Source of the DNA: Dermanyssus gallinae
Lineage: Eukaryota > Arthropoda > Arachnida > Mesostigmata > Dermanyssidae
Direction: 5' to 3'
Assembly (NCBI GenBank): GCA_003439945.1
Contig: QVRM01002115.1
Coordinates: 132,501-196,500, forward strand
DNA length: 64,000 nucleotides
Under the pieces are notes generated by a model. It did not search any database. It was not told the DNA's origin and worked only from the letters and a program-made list of their open reading frames with translations. A program made the position numbers and the translations under genes. How positions within the stretch are numbered: the first letter of the stretch is position 1; the number at the start of each line of letters is the position of its first letter. Below are positions 37,636-47,560 of the stretch, in pieces.

Positions 37636-39050
37636 TATTCCGTTATAAGCGTTATGCATGTAACGTGTTACATGTACCACGGCCTGGGGAGATGAGGAAA
37701 AGCAACTGTCAACACTGGCTTGCGACTTGCTATTCTCGAAAGTAGGATCATATAATATAATGAATCGCAAACGATTGTGTTTTTTTTTGTTGTATAATAA
37801 GAAGAAGGGCCCAGAAGAGTATTGTGTGACCCTCACATATGAACGGCTGGCTAGTCTAACAAATCGGTCGGTCGGTGTCTGTTCTGGCAAACGTCGTCAA
37901 AAAACGAACGCCACATGAAGGATAACGAAACGTAAAGCTGATCCCTTATTGCATTTCAAATTTTCCATAACCTGTGGCATTTTCATGACCGTACACACAC
38001 ACACAGAAGCAGGCAAATATAAATAAATTCCGAGATAGCAAATATGAACAAATACAGGGATAACAAAAATGGATAAACACAGGGATGCAGCAAGTGCCTT
38101 AGATTGTCAAACGTATACATATGTCAATCATATTTATTTCACTCAATTAGAACATATACGTCAAACGCACGTGTACTGCAATTAAGGCAGGTCCTCTGCA
38201 AATGGCATTTGCCAAACAACAAACAGGCTTGAAACACCTTGAAAACCTTGATTTGCCCTTCCGCCTACTTCGTGCCCCCTCCGATCGCGGTCGGTGACCA
38301 CGAAACCTGGCACACAACCGTTTAGCGACAATCACCACAATAACAACACAACAATCTCAACAACAACAACACCAACAACAAACAAGCGCACAAACAAAGA
38401 CACTATTACACCGTCGATCGTCCTGATGAGGAGAAAAGAGATAGATGACACAGCATGCTAGCCGCATCGCTACTGTTACTTGCGCGTCCTTGGTGAACTC
38501 GACTACTCTCGGCTTGGGATCGGTCTGGTAGATAAATAGATGTTTGGCCGCTCAGTCGCTCTCTAAGCAGCAGCATTCGCTTCGCTTCGCTTAGAGTTCT
38601 TGCCCACGAGCGCCTACACACAGCCAGATATATAACCCCATATACACATACAGATACACCACTGAACACACACACTAATGTCGTTCGTGCAAATAAACAC
38701 CTGCCCATACACGTGTATGGGCAGGCGTACGTAGAATCTGAAACAATCAACTCCTTCCAGCACACCAAGTGCAAGTCTAATAGCTCTAGTTACCGCAACA
38801 ACAACTACAACAACAGCATCCGCATCTGCAACAGCAAAAACAACAACAACAACAACCGCGACGACGCTCTGCTTCGAAATCGAATGTCAAATGAACGATA
38901 AATCTGTTCAGCTTCGGGTCAGTTGGCGAGCGCTTTTGCACACAGTCAGTGTTTAGGGCCAGACGGCCAAATCGACGGGCATCAGCTGTCGCCTTGATTG
39001 TCAGCGGCGGTGGCGTGCGCAGCTGATGTCACACAGATGTATATATATTT
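36603..39050. other. Simple repeats, no gene recognised
   Basis: Includes a 22-bp direct repeat gccgccgggggcttgacgag (36831-36883), CAA and GTT tracts (36964-36985, 37211-37250, 38345-38385, 38798-38855), (AT)n at 37600-37627 and a G14 run near 37029. The 122-codon minus frame at 38406-38774 has no motif. Confidence 0.45.
38700..38725. repeat. Perfect 26-bp palindrome
   Basis: CCTGCCCATACAC followed at once by its reverse complement GTGTATGGGCAGG, with no spacer. It lies at the edge of a CAA-rich stretch. Function unknown; it could be a footprint or a binding site. Confidence 0.9.
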
Positions 39051-39054
39051 ATAT

Positions 39055-39078
39055 ATAATTTGATTAATAAATCATCAC

Positions 39079-39117
<39 letters not shown>

Positions 39118-39155
39118 GATTAATAAATCATCACAATATTATATATATATGTGTG
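39055..39155. repeat. Two tandem 56-bp units ending in (AT)n
   Basis: ataatttgattaataaatca followed by tcacaatatt and (AT)n occurs at 39055 and again at 39111, the second with a shorter AT run. Confidence 0.9.
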
Positions 39156-39299
39156 CATACATACATACATGCATATATGCATATGGTAAGGAAAAAGGTC
39201 TAGAGCGCTACACACAGCTACAATAGTCACACATCAGTCGTCGCGTATGAGTGCAGTTCGTGTGTCTAGCTAGCTGCTCTCGCTCTAGGATCGGGGTGT

Positions 39300-40020
39300 A
39301 GCGACCTTCTTCAAGGTCCACCACCACCACCACCACCGCCAATTCAGCTGTAGCAACAGCAGCAACAACAACAGAGTTAAGCTGTCACGATTCGCAGCTG
39401 GCTGACTCGTTGGCTGGCCGGCCACCACCCAACGAGAGGCACACCCAGAAGAGAAGGCAGAGAAAAGGAGGGGGGAAAATGGAATGAAAGCAAGATGAAA
39501 ACAAACCGACAGACAAAACAGGAGAAGGAGGAAGATTCTAAAGGCGGCGACAACGCGACGAAAACGCTGCGGCCACAGCGACAACATCACCGACAGCCGA
39601 CACGTCGACTTGCAGTTGTGCTCATTGCTGTTCGCTGTTGTTGTTGTTGTTGCTGTTGGCGTTGTCGTTGTTGTTGCTGTTGTTGTTGTTCTCGATGCCG
39701 CCGCCGCCGCGGCAGTCGCCGTCCATCTGCAATTTATATTCGCTTGTCGGCGAGTCTACGACGCACCAGCCGCTAGGCCCGAAACAACAAAACGTCATCG
39801 AGAAACGCAGCAACAGACGCCTTACAAGTAGGCGCATCACGAAACACAACAACAATATTGACCAGGACGACGACGACGACGACAAAAACAATAACAACGA
39901 CAACAACAATAGTAATAACAACGACAACAATAACTATAACAACGGCAACAATAACCATAACAACGACAACAACAACAATCATAATAACAACAATAAGCTG
40001 TTGCTGAGAGTATATCGATG
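39300..40020. repeat. CCA, CAA, GTT and GAC triplet tracts
   Basis: (CCA)n at 39317-39338, GTT-rich at 39640-39690 and a long GAC/AAC/AAT tract at 39845-39995. Frames read as poly-Val, poly-Asn, poly-Leu or poly-Cys depending on phase. These are low-complexity frames with no gene support. Confidence 0.7.
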
Positions 40021-40210
40021 ACTGAACAATAATAACAATAAGCCGCTGCTGAAAGCTCTCTGTGTACCTGACAAGGTCTGACGCCCACGCATGTATATGC
40101 GTCTGTGTGTACTACTAGGATTACAGCAAATACAATTGCAATATTAATCTTAAAGATCATAGTCATACGTAGACGGAGAGTATAATATCTATACATAGAA
40201 ATGCCCATAC

Positions 40211-40214
<4 letters not shown>

Positions 40215-40270
<56 letters not shown>

Positions 40271-40280
40271 TATATATAAA
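40215..40280. repeat. (AT)n microsatellite
   Basis: Alternating AT of about 65 bp with one AATA break. Confidence 0.9.
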
Positions 40281-40699
40281 CACATCAAGCGCAAACGAAG
40301 CATGATTAAGGCACATACCGCTGACTGAAATAGAAGTAGGATTGTGGCATTAATCGCAAATCTGATTGAAACAATGAATACTTCCACTATTGTAGACAAC
40401 ACCGATACCCAGGTGTAAACCAACGTTTCTTTGCCAATTTGATTGACATTTAAAATAAATTAAGTTGACCTATGCGAACCCGCCGATACGAAATGGACGA
40501 TTCGCTCAGCAGACAATGGACATCATCGGCAGATCACATACAGAAGAAATCCGGAGCGGTAAGTCACGTGAGAGAAATGACTGATCGCGACTAGAAATAT
40601 ATATATATATATATATCTAAAGACTATAATAATATACTCGTTGGGTTCGCTGACAAACGGAGGCGGCCCGGAGAAGCAGCCGAAGCGGATTATCAAATT

Positions 40700-41706
40700 A
40701 ATTTGATTGAGAACGCCAGCCATAATTGACGTGGCGTCTCTGTCACTGGCCGATCATAAAACAGACGACGAATATCAAGACTTGCTGACTGTCGTTTTTC
40801 AAAGCCGGCAGCAAACACCTGGCGTAGTTTATGTGAACTTGAATCACAACAAGGGATCTATAGACTGCGATTCGCACCGCGTGAAGATGCGTTCCGAGTA
40901 TCCAACCTCCCAGACAATTTATCAGCAACGCCAGAAGGACTACAGGCATCACGCTAGTAGGGTTGCTTGACAATCGATACTCCGGGCTGAGTGGAGATAA
41001 ACTTTGCCTACCAGCTGCCGTCACTGTTGCAAGCCTGGGGCAAGAAGCGAAGGACACTCTAATAGCAGAAATGGATGGTGGCGCCACGACACAGATACAT
41101 AACCGATGCGAGTACTGTTGTGTCGTTAACGTTTGCATGGTAAATAAAGAAGAAAAATAAGGTGGGAATAGACGAATTGCGTTTAATCGATGGGGTAAGG
41201 TTTTTCTTTCTAAAGAGGGTTTTTGCGCTTTCAAATACATGCAGAAATAGGGTGGTCCACGTGTTGGAAGGTGGCCCACTGCTGACAGAGGAGCTACAAA
41301 AACGATGGAATCTGAAGAAGACGTGCGCCTTTGACGCTTAATTGGCGCACCAAAATTAGCGAGGTAGACATAGGAGTTTATGGGACAGCAGCAATGAGAA
41401 GCACTGGGTGGAGGGCTAGCGGGGTGAAAGATCGCCATTTAACAACAGCCTTTGCAGCCCACGGATTTCATTACGTTCTATGCAACGTGGGGGCTTCCAT
41501 GAACCACAAGACGAATGTCGAAGCAAAGAATGCTGGAGTAAATGTGATAAAATACCACGCCGCGGTTTGTCCGGCGGTTCGGTCCATAGCAGAACTGACA
41601 AAACGCTAGATCGATTGCTGTGTGGAAAGACTGTGATGTAACATAAACACACTTACCCAGCCCGGGTGTTAATAAATAAATAGTTAAATAAAAGAAGAAG
41701 AAAAAA
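40700..41706 (+). other. Long open frames ending in a LINE-like tail
   Basis: Plus-strand frames (40707-40970, 40963-41160, 41331-41609) and a 231-codon minus-strand frame overlap here, and none shows a recognised domain. The segment ends in cccgggtgttaataaataaa (41661-41680) and an A-rich run to 41706. The motif TTAACACC.GG.CTG recurs inverted at 44117-44135 and 45496-45514. This pattern suggests the 3' end of a non-LTR retrotransposon on the plus strand, but no reverse transcriptase motif is seen, so the call is weak. Confidence 0.3.
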
Positions 41707-42134
41707 GCGTTAAACATGGCATTAATACAAATAAATGTGCATTCATATATTGGTGGGCATCACTTTTCCACACACCAATCTAGCTAAGCAGTCCGTGCTC
41801 ATGATCATTTTTCATGGAGGTGAGCGAAGGCTATTGTCGGGTAGGCTTTACATATCGTAAGGCATGCCAAAATAAACCAAAAAGTCGTTTAGCCGGAAAA
41901 AAAACCTAATGATGGAGGGACTAGTCTACCAAAATTGAAGAAGGTCAAATTCACTCACACAAAAAAATGAACTTGTGTGCGATTTTTTGTATAATCAAAA
42001 AACAGTTTCGTACGGTAAAATAAATGAACCCTTCTTTATTTGTCGCAAAAGGAATCTATCCTCGAAGTCGTTAACGTCCCCTCCTTCTCGTGTAAAATTC
42101 AGAAGATAGTTTGGCGCGACTAGGTAGTAATAGT

Positions 42135-42390
42135 TAGTGGCGGCGTGGTCTAGGGGACTAGTGCGCTAGTCATGGTTGTCATCTATCGGAGTGTCGCCGA
42201 TCCCTGTTGTTGATCGAATTTTCCTTGAGCGATGCTCATTGAGAATAGATGTTAAACCATATACTATATACCCTAGGTATCTTAACATGTCCGGCCCTCG
42301 GTGCATTGAACATTAAGGTTAAGTTCTAAGCCCGTAGGGGACGGAGGGTAGTCTAGAATTAAAAACAACCTCCTTAAAAAATGTTTTATT
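42135..42390 (+). repeat. tRNA-derived SINE, family C, full length, perfect 15-bp target duplication
   Basis: The 15-bp string ctaggtagtaatagt occurs at 42120-42134 and 42391-42405, exactly bracketing a 256-bp unit. Its head tggcggcgtggtctagggga (42139 on) is A-box-like, and a weak B-box-like region follows around 42195-42215. The 3' tail is aaaaacaacctccttaaaaa plus atgttttatt. The same tail alone is inserted at 58692-58723. The perfect target duplication indicates a fairly recent insertion. Confidence 0.85.
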
Positions 42391-42625
42391 CTAGGTAGTA
42401 ATAGTGAATGAATATCTTTGACTGTGAGAAGTGTCTGGACCATCCGAGCATTGGCTTCAACCAGAAGGCTTTTCGCAGCGACAGATAACTGCTGCTGCTG
42501 TTCTCCAGGTTCCAACGAGAATCTTCCACATGCAATCGCACAACAGCTGCTACTCTCTCCCCCCATTCGCTTCCACCTAAATAGTACCGGCCCAACAGAG
42601 TGACGAAAACGCACATGTTCTAAGG

Positions 42626-42664
42626 GAAATGTGTGGTCACAAAAAATCTAAGGGAAATGTGTGG
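42626..42664 (+). repeat. Short tandem duplication
   Basis: ctaagggaaatgtgtgg appears at about 42619-42635 and again at 42648-42664, with tcacaaaaaat between. Confidence 0.8.
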
Positions 42665-43032
42665 CACATACACACGCCATGGATCAACAGCATCGAACAA
42701 TTTTTCATGATTCACGAAAAAACGAATCGACGAAAGACCAGACATGGAAAAGCCTCGAACGAGCTCCACGACTAAATACGAGGCACGCCAGTCCGATTCA
42801 TTACGCACAACAGTTCCGCGCCACGTGACATGTTCCGAAGGCACCGAAAGGGCCTTTCGAAACAAAAAAGCTAGCCATCTATCGCAGCTGGCATGCAGAC
42901 TTAATCGATGTGGATGCGGTCTGCGTTCTAAATAATAAGCACCACCATACCATCTCCGAATAGACACTCCATAGCCATTAGGGTCGGATCACTGTACACC
43001 TTATTGATCTAAGAAGAAAACTAAAATGATAA

Positions 43033-43033
<1 letters not shown>

Positions 43034-43117
<84 letters not shown>
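43034..43117. repeat. (AAT)n microsatellite
   Basis: About 84 bp of near-perfect AAT/TAA repeats, just upstream of repeat D copy 2. Confidence 0.95.
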
Positions 43118-43120
<3 letters not shown>

Positions 43121-43136
43121 TACTAATAATAATCCA

Positions 43137-43485
43137 CCATCTGACTAGGGGTAGAACTTTAGTCGAAGACGTCCAAGATACGTTCCTAAATTAAAGAGGC
43201 GCCTGCGTTTCAGGTGCGATTCAAAGTAGTATAGTCTCACTTTTCTTCGAGCAAGGCAACATATGAGCTCTACCTCAACTAAAAAATGTGAATAGCTAGG
43301 ACACTTGTTTGATGTACGTTCCTGTATAATCTGAGGATCTAGCGATCAATCACTCCAAATGCCGTGGCCCGTTATGAGTTTGTAAACGGAATGTTTGCTG
43401 GCGGATAGCCAACTGGGCGCATTCAAATTGCACCCGCCTATTTGGCTATTAGTTACGTTCTTCTTGCAGGAGTAAAAACATATTA
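43137..43485 (+). repeat. Dispersed repeat D, copy 2
   Basis: Co-linear with 8363-8423 plus 8669-8985, lacking the 245-bp charged-frame segment of copy 1. The 5' end abuts the (AAT)n array. Class unknown. Confidence 0.6.
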
Positions 43486-44124
43486 TTATTAATACAAACT
43501 ACAAATACGCATAGGCTCTATCAATTACAACTGACAGAGACTTGCGTCTAACGAAGGTCCTCAAATGGGGCTAGATATTTACGAATTTATCTGTAGATGT
43601 ATCGCGGTGATTCATATGAATGGTTCCTGTTGGGGCTACAAACACCGTTTATTTACATTTCATACAAACCTGCTAGATACAGACATTACAAAATGTATAT
43701 ATTGCCTCAATGCTGTTCCAGTTCGCTTCCTACAACAATAAAGACAGGACGTTCCAAGAATAAATAAACGGTTTCTTCTTATCTTCAATAAACCGCAGAT
43801 ATCAGTAAACTTCGCGGGTTACATACTACTAAGTTCGGATGTCGATGCAATAATTTCTCAAACAATTGACTTCTGCTAGTCGATGAAATGGAATGACGCA
43901 AATAGCCGCAAATAACCAGAAGTCGCACCGCGACCACTGTTGTTGGGAACTGGAGATTTCGGTTAAGGTTATAGTAATTAAGGACAATACAAGGGTGGTT
44001 CCGAAACTTAGAGGGAAATATCTACTTAAGAACAAATCCTCGACGCGGATTATCTTTTAGATCCACAGCGATAAGCTATATATATATATGTATATATTAC
44101 TTATTTATTAACACCCGGACTGGG

Positions 44125-44125
<1 letters not shown>
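43486..44125. other. No gene recognised
   Basis: AT-rich DNA with no convincing frame. An inverted TTAACACCCGGACTGGGTAA motif occurs at 44117-44136 next to (AT)n, shared with 45496 and, inverted, with 41645-41674. Confidence 0.4.

Positions 44126-44164
<39 letters not shown>
44126..44164. repeat. (AT)n microsatellite at left edge of mariner
   Basis: Alternating AT that ends exactly at the first base of the mariner terminal repeat. It provides the TA target duplication. Confidence 0.9.
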
Positions 44165-44167
<3 letters not shown>

Positions 44168-45448
44168 GTAGTTCAATAAGTTCTTAGAATGAAAACCGAG
44201 AATTTTCCAAATCATGTTTTTAAATTTTTCTTATTCGATATACTTCCCGAGAAGCTCAATACACTTTTCCCACCGAGATTTCAGAGCTTTCATACCTCTT
44301 GAGTAGAATTCCGCGTCGTTAGACTGAAAATAGGCATTGACAGCAGCCTTAACCTCTTCATTGCTGGAAAAACGCTTTCCACCGAGACTATTCTTCAAAT
44401 GTCCGAAGAGGAAATAATCAGAGGGGGCCAGGTCTGGAGAATAGGAGGGTTGTTCAATAAGTTCGAACCTCAGTTGGGCCAGTTTTGCCGATGCTTGCCG
44501 GGACTTGTGTGCAGGAGCATTGCCCTGGTGAAACGGGACAACCTTCTGCAAAGCGGGCCGTTTCACGATGAGTTCTTGCTAACGGCAGTCCAACAGTCTT
44601 GCATAATATTTTCCTGTGATCGTTTTACAGCTCTCAAGGTAGTCGACCAGCATTATTCTACGTTGGTCTTAAAAAACTGTAGCCATCACCTTTCCGGTCA
44701 ATGCCGTTGTCAGCACCCTCTTCGGAGGTCCTTCATCAGGTGCACACCATTGGCAAGATGCTTCTTGGGTCTCGGGAGTGTAGTGATGAACCCGGCTTTC
44801 ATCGACGGTCATGAATCTGCACCAAAAATCCGACAGATTGTTCGACATCTTGGCCAAATTTCGCTGTAAAGCCAAAACAGGCGCGTCTTTTTGGCCTTGG
44901 TTGAGCAAATGCGGCAGCCATTTTGCTCTAAGCTCTTTTATCTTCAAGTTTTCGTGTAGGATAAAATGCACACTGCCTAAACTAATCCCTAATGCCTCCG
45001 CTATTTCCTTAATGTTCATTCGCTTATCTGTGCCAATAATTTTTCGCACTTTCTCTACGTTTTCCTCATCAGTTGCCGTTTTTTGGCCTCCTGGACGTAG
45101 TTCATCCTCGGTGCTCCTGCGACCTCTTTTTAACACATTAATCCAGTTGGAAACAGTGGCAAAACATGGCGCAGAGTCACTGTACGTCTCGTCTAACTCA
45201 ATTTTTACTTGGGTCGCATTCCAACCTTTGAAATAAAAATGCTTGATAACCACTCGAAACTCTTTTTTCTCCATTTTTAAAAATCACGCCGATACGTTGC
45301 ACGGGAAAAGCTATCAAACGAAATCGCAACGGCCAATCATCATAATATATTGAGTGCTAGCAGTCGAAAAGTTGCAGTTCCTATTAGCGGTGAAAGCGTG
45401 CCAAAATTCGAATTCTAAAAAGCTCATTCTAAGAACTTATTGAACTAC

Positions 45449-45451
<3 letters not shown>
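44165..45451 (-). mobile_element. Full-length mariner element (family M1)
   Basis: A 1287-bp unit with perfect 27-bp terminal inverted repeats (44165-44191 and 45425-45451, beginning CAGGTAGTTCAATAAGTTCT), bordered by TA on both sides. One transposase frame on the minus strand fills most of it. Size, ends, TA target and D,D34D signature are those of the mariner group of Tc1/mariner transposons. Both flanks are (AT)n arrays, so it landed in a microsatellite. The intact ends could still be mobilised if a related transposase were supplied by another copy. Confidence 0.95.
44231..45274 (-). pseudogene. Mariner transposase, inactivated by two in-frame stops and a lost catalytic Asp
   Basis: A single 347-codon frame from the ATG at 45274 to a stop at 44231, broken by TAA (codon 202, 44671-44669) and TAG (codon 232, 44581-44579) without any frameshift. 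Residues 1-110 form the paired helix-turn-helix DNA-binding half, with VSNWINVLKRGRRSTEDE and IAEALGISLGSVHFIL. The catalytic D,D34D core shows the first Asp in FMTVDES (Asp158). The second site reads FHQGNAPAHKS, with Gly251 where Asp is required. The third is SPDLAPSDYF (Asp286), 34 residues further. The enzyme would excise and insert the element at TA. Stops and the Asp-to-Gly change both make it dead. Confidence 0.95.
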
Positions 45452-45499
<48 letters not shown>

Positions 45500-45530
45500 C
45501 ACCTGGGCTGCGTAATATATATATATAACT
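45452..45530. repeat. (AT)n array with LINE-tail-like motif, right of mariner
   Basis: Alternating AT from the mariner end to about 45495, then ttaacacctgggctgcgtaa, then more AT. The same arrangement stands left of the mariner at 44080-44164. Confidence 0.85.
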
Positions 45531-45589
45531 AAATCTTGTGGAATCGTAGAAATCATCGTAGATTCAGCTTACCCTGACTAACTACCGTA

Positions 45590-45884
45590 AGTATTATTAT
45601 TATTATTATTATTATTTTTAGCAGTTTATCAACATGAAACTAATCTTTCACGACCCTCCTACTGCTGCTGTCACGAATACGATATTGCCATAACCTCGCA
45701 GCATCGTGGCTAAGGGCACAAAAAGAGTCACACGAAGCGGGAACATGACCGACGCTCATTCTAGATAGATCCTGCTCTTTAATCAGCACGGAGCGTGCAA
45801 CGTTATCGAATTTCACTTCACCCCCACCAAGCAACGAGCAGAGATGAGATCGTGTTTTTCATATCTCACCTTGTACCCCCGACG

Positions 45885-45919
<35 letters not shown>

Positions 45920-45943
45920 ATAGAGCCATATGTGTCTGTGTGC

Positions 45944-45988
<45 letters not shown>

Positions 45989-46622
45989 GATTGCCATCGC
46001 CGATGCTCTAAATGAGTGGTCTCGCGGGTAGCCGAACAGGTTGTGGCTTCAGTAGTAGAAAAGAAGATGCTCGCTGTTCAGATAGGCTCGCTAGAGCTCT
46101 TGTTGTAGCCAATGGCTGGATTTGGAGGAGATACCAGATATTCGATAAAGTGACCAACGAAATTCTAGCAGCAACAGCGCTGAAATGAAATGGCAATATA
46201 GGCGGACATGCGTAACAGTCAACAAGTTACGTCAAACCCTTTCGACGTTTCGAGGAAAGTAAACGTCTAAATGGAGGACGCTAGCAAAACGCCTACCAAT
46301 TGAGGCGAACCACATGGTTACATGGACACACAAATTTTGATTTGAATTTGATATCCGTTTAACATAGGCATACCGCATAATGCTACAACCTATTTTGGCA
46401 CACACACACACATACACATATATATGTCTCTTTCTAGAAATCTGTCTTGTGTCTTGTTTAGCCATTGCGCTGCCGTTTGAGCTCATATCCACACCCTTCC
46501 GTCAACAAACACATAGTGGAACATTTCCGTGTTACGAAAGCGCAATCACAGCTGTCCGGACGAATCACATGTCACGCGTTTCTCCCCACTCACAGCTGTT
46601 TACACTTCCTTGATCGTACAGG

Positions 46623-46627
<5 letters not shown>
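45590..46627. other. Simple repeats, no gene recognised
   Basis: (ATT)n at 45592-45617, and (AT)n runs at 45889-45915 and 45951-45977 separated by a TG-rich bridge. No supportable frame. Confidence 0.5.
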
Positions 46628-46698
<71 letters not shown>

Positions 46699-46717
46699 TA
46701 TATATATATATATATAC

Positions 46718-46752
<35 letters not shown>
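46628..46752. repeat. Longest (AT)n array in the window (~125 bp)
   Basis: Nearly uninterrupted alternating AT with TAATATTATA and ATACATA breaks. It is immediately followed by the GC-rich block that carries exon-like block B. Confidence 0.95.
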
Positions 46753-46779
46753 GAGTGATGCATCTCTGGCTGTTGTTGT

Positions 46780-47560
46780 TGTTGATGCAGAGAGTCGCGC
46801 GTTTTGATCGATCAACACTAACCTTCGGTACGTTGCCGTTGCACATTGAATATTTGTGGCCAGGTGCGGTAGAGATGCGAGAACTCGATCGTCGTCGGAG
46901 TGAGTCGGTCAGCGAGGTTACGGCGAGGTGCGGCGACCTACGTACGCGGTACGGTGGTGAGGGTTCCCGCTCCGAGGGCGATCCGAAGGTCTGCTGGCCG
47001 GAACGGAACCTCTCAATCTGAACCACCTCTCAAGTCGGAACTTCGCTTGTGCTCGTAGGCGCGTGAGGATGCGCGCGCGCGCGCGGCCTGCGTCGAACGA
47101 CGACGTCGGCGTCGGCGCCGCCAAAGCGCGGTTGCCGAGCGGTGGCGCCGAACTCGAGTCAGCGGCAATGAATCAACGCAATGTTCAATCGTCAATCATT
47201 AACAAACAGACAGACAAACAAACACCCGCGCGACAAACAGCGCCAACCAAGAGAACAACTCACACTCTGAGGCGGATACACAGCTGGAAGGCTGTCTGCA
47301 CATATGCGCGGCGCACATACACATCAACACCACACCGTCGCCGCCGCCGCTGCCCAGGGAGACTCTCCGGAGATGGAGGTTGAAGGCCCGAGCCCGAGGT
47401 CTGCCGAGATGGGCGCGTTGAAGGCGCGTGGGTTTGGTGGGCAACAGAAACGCCCCCCCAGACCCCACAACCACGTCTCAACAAGTCGACGGACACGGAA
47501 CGACGCGGCCGGGTCTGATCATCAGCTGACAAGCTCGCTCACGCGCCACGCTAACGACAC
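46780..47560. promoter_or_regulatory. GC/CpG-rich island around exon-like block B
   Basis: A sharp compositional shift from (AT)n to CpG-rich DNA, including a (GC)n run at 47071-47083 and many CG steps through 47560. Islands like this around a candidate first exon suggest a promoter, here for a minus-strand transcript. A shorter GC-rich patch occurs at 28.85 kb. No core promoter motif is identified. Confidence 0.4.
46823..47020 (-). CDS. Exon-like block B, paralogous to block A
   Basis: The minus-strand frame is open from about 47026 to a splice donor (AAG then GTTAGT, donor 46822-46817). It reads TDSLRRRSSSRISTAPGHKY then SMCNGNVPK. The last 15 residues match block A (67-110) at the protein level with the donor at the same codon. 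The upstream part is Arg/Ser-rich and not shared with block A. No ATG opens the frame before SMC, so either an acceptor near ggtggttcag (47022-47013) begins the exon or the start codon is that Met. No family recognised. Confidence 0.45.

Noticed and set aside
39837..40316. 159-codon minus-strand frame with Ile-Tyr runs
   Set aside because: Made of (AT)n read as Ile-Tyr and GTT/GAC repeats read as Cys/Tyr/Val.
40743..41438. 231-codon minus-strand frame
   Set aside because: Long but without any recognisable motif. It is opposite several plus-strand frames next to a LINE-like tail and has no splice or start evidence. Kept only as an uncertain region.
46625..46760. Frames of repeated Ile-Tyr on both strands
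   Set aside because: Alternating AT codes Ile-Tyr in every phase without stops, so the open frame carries no information.
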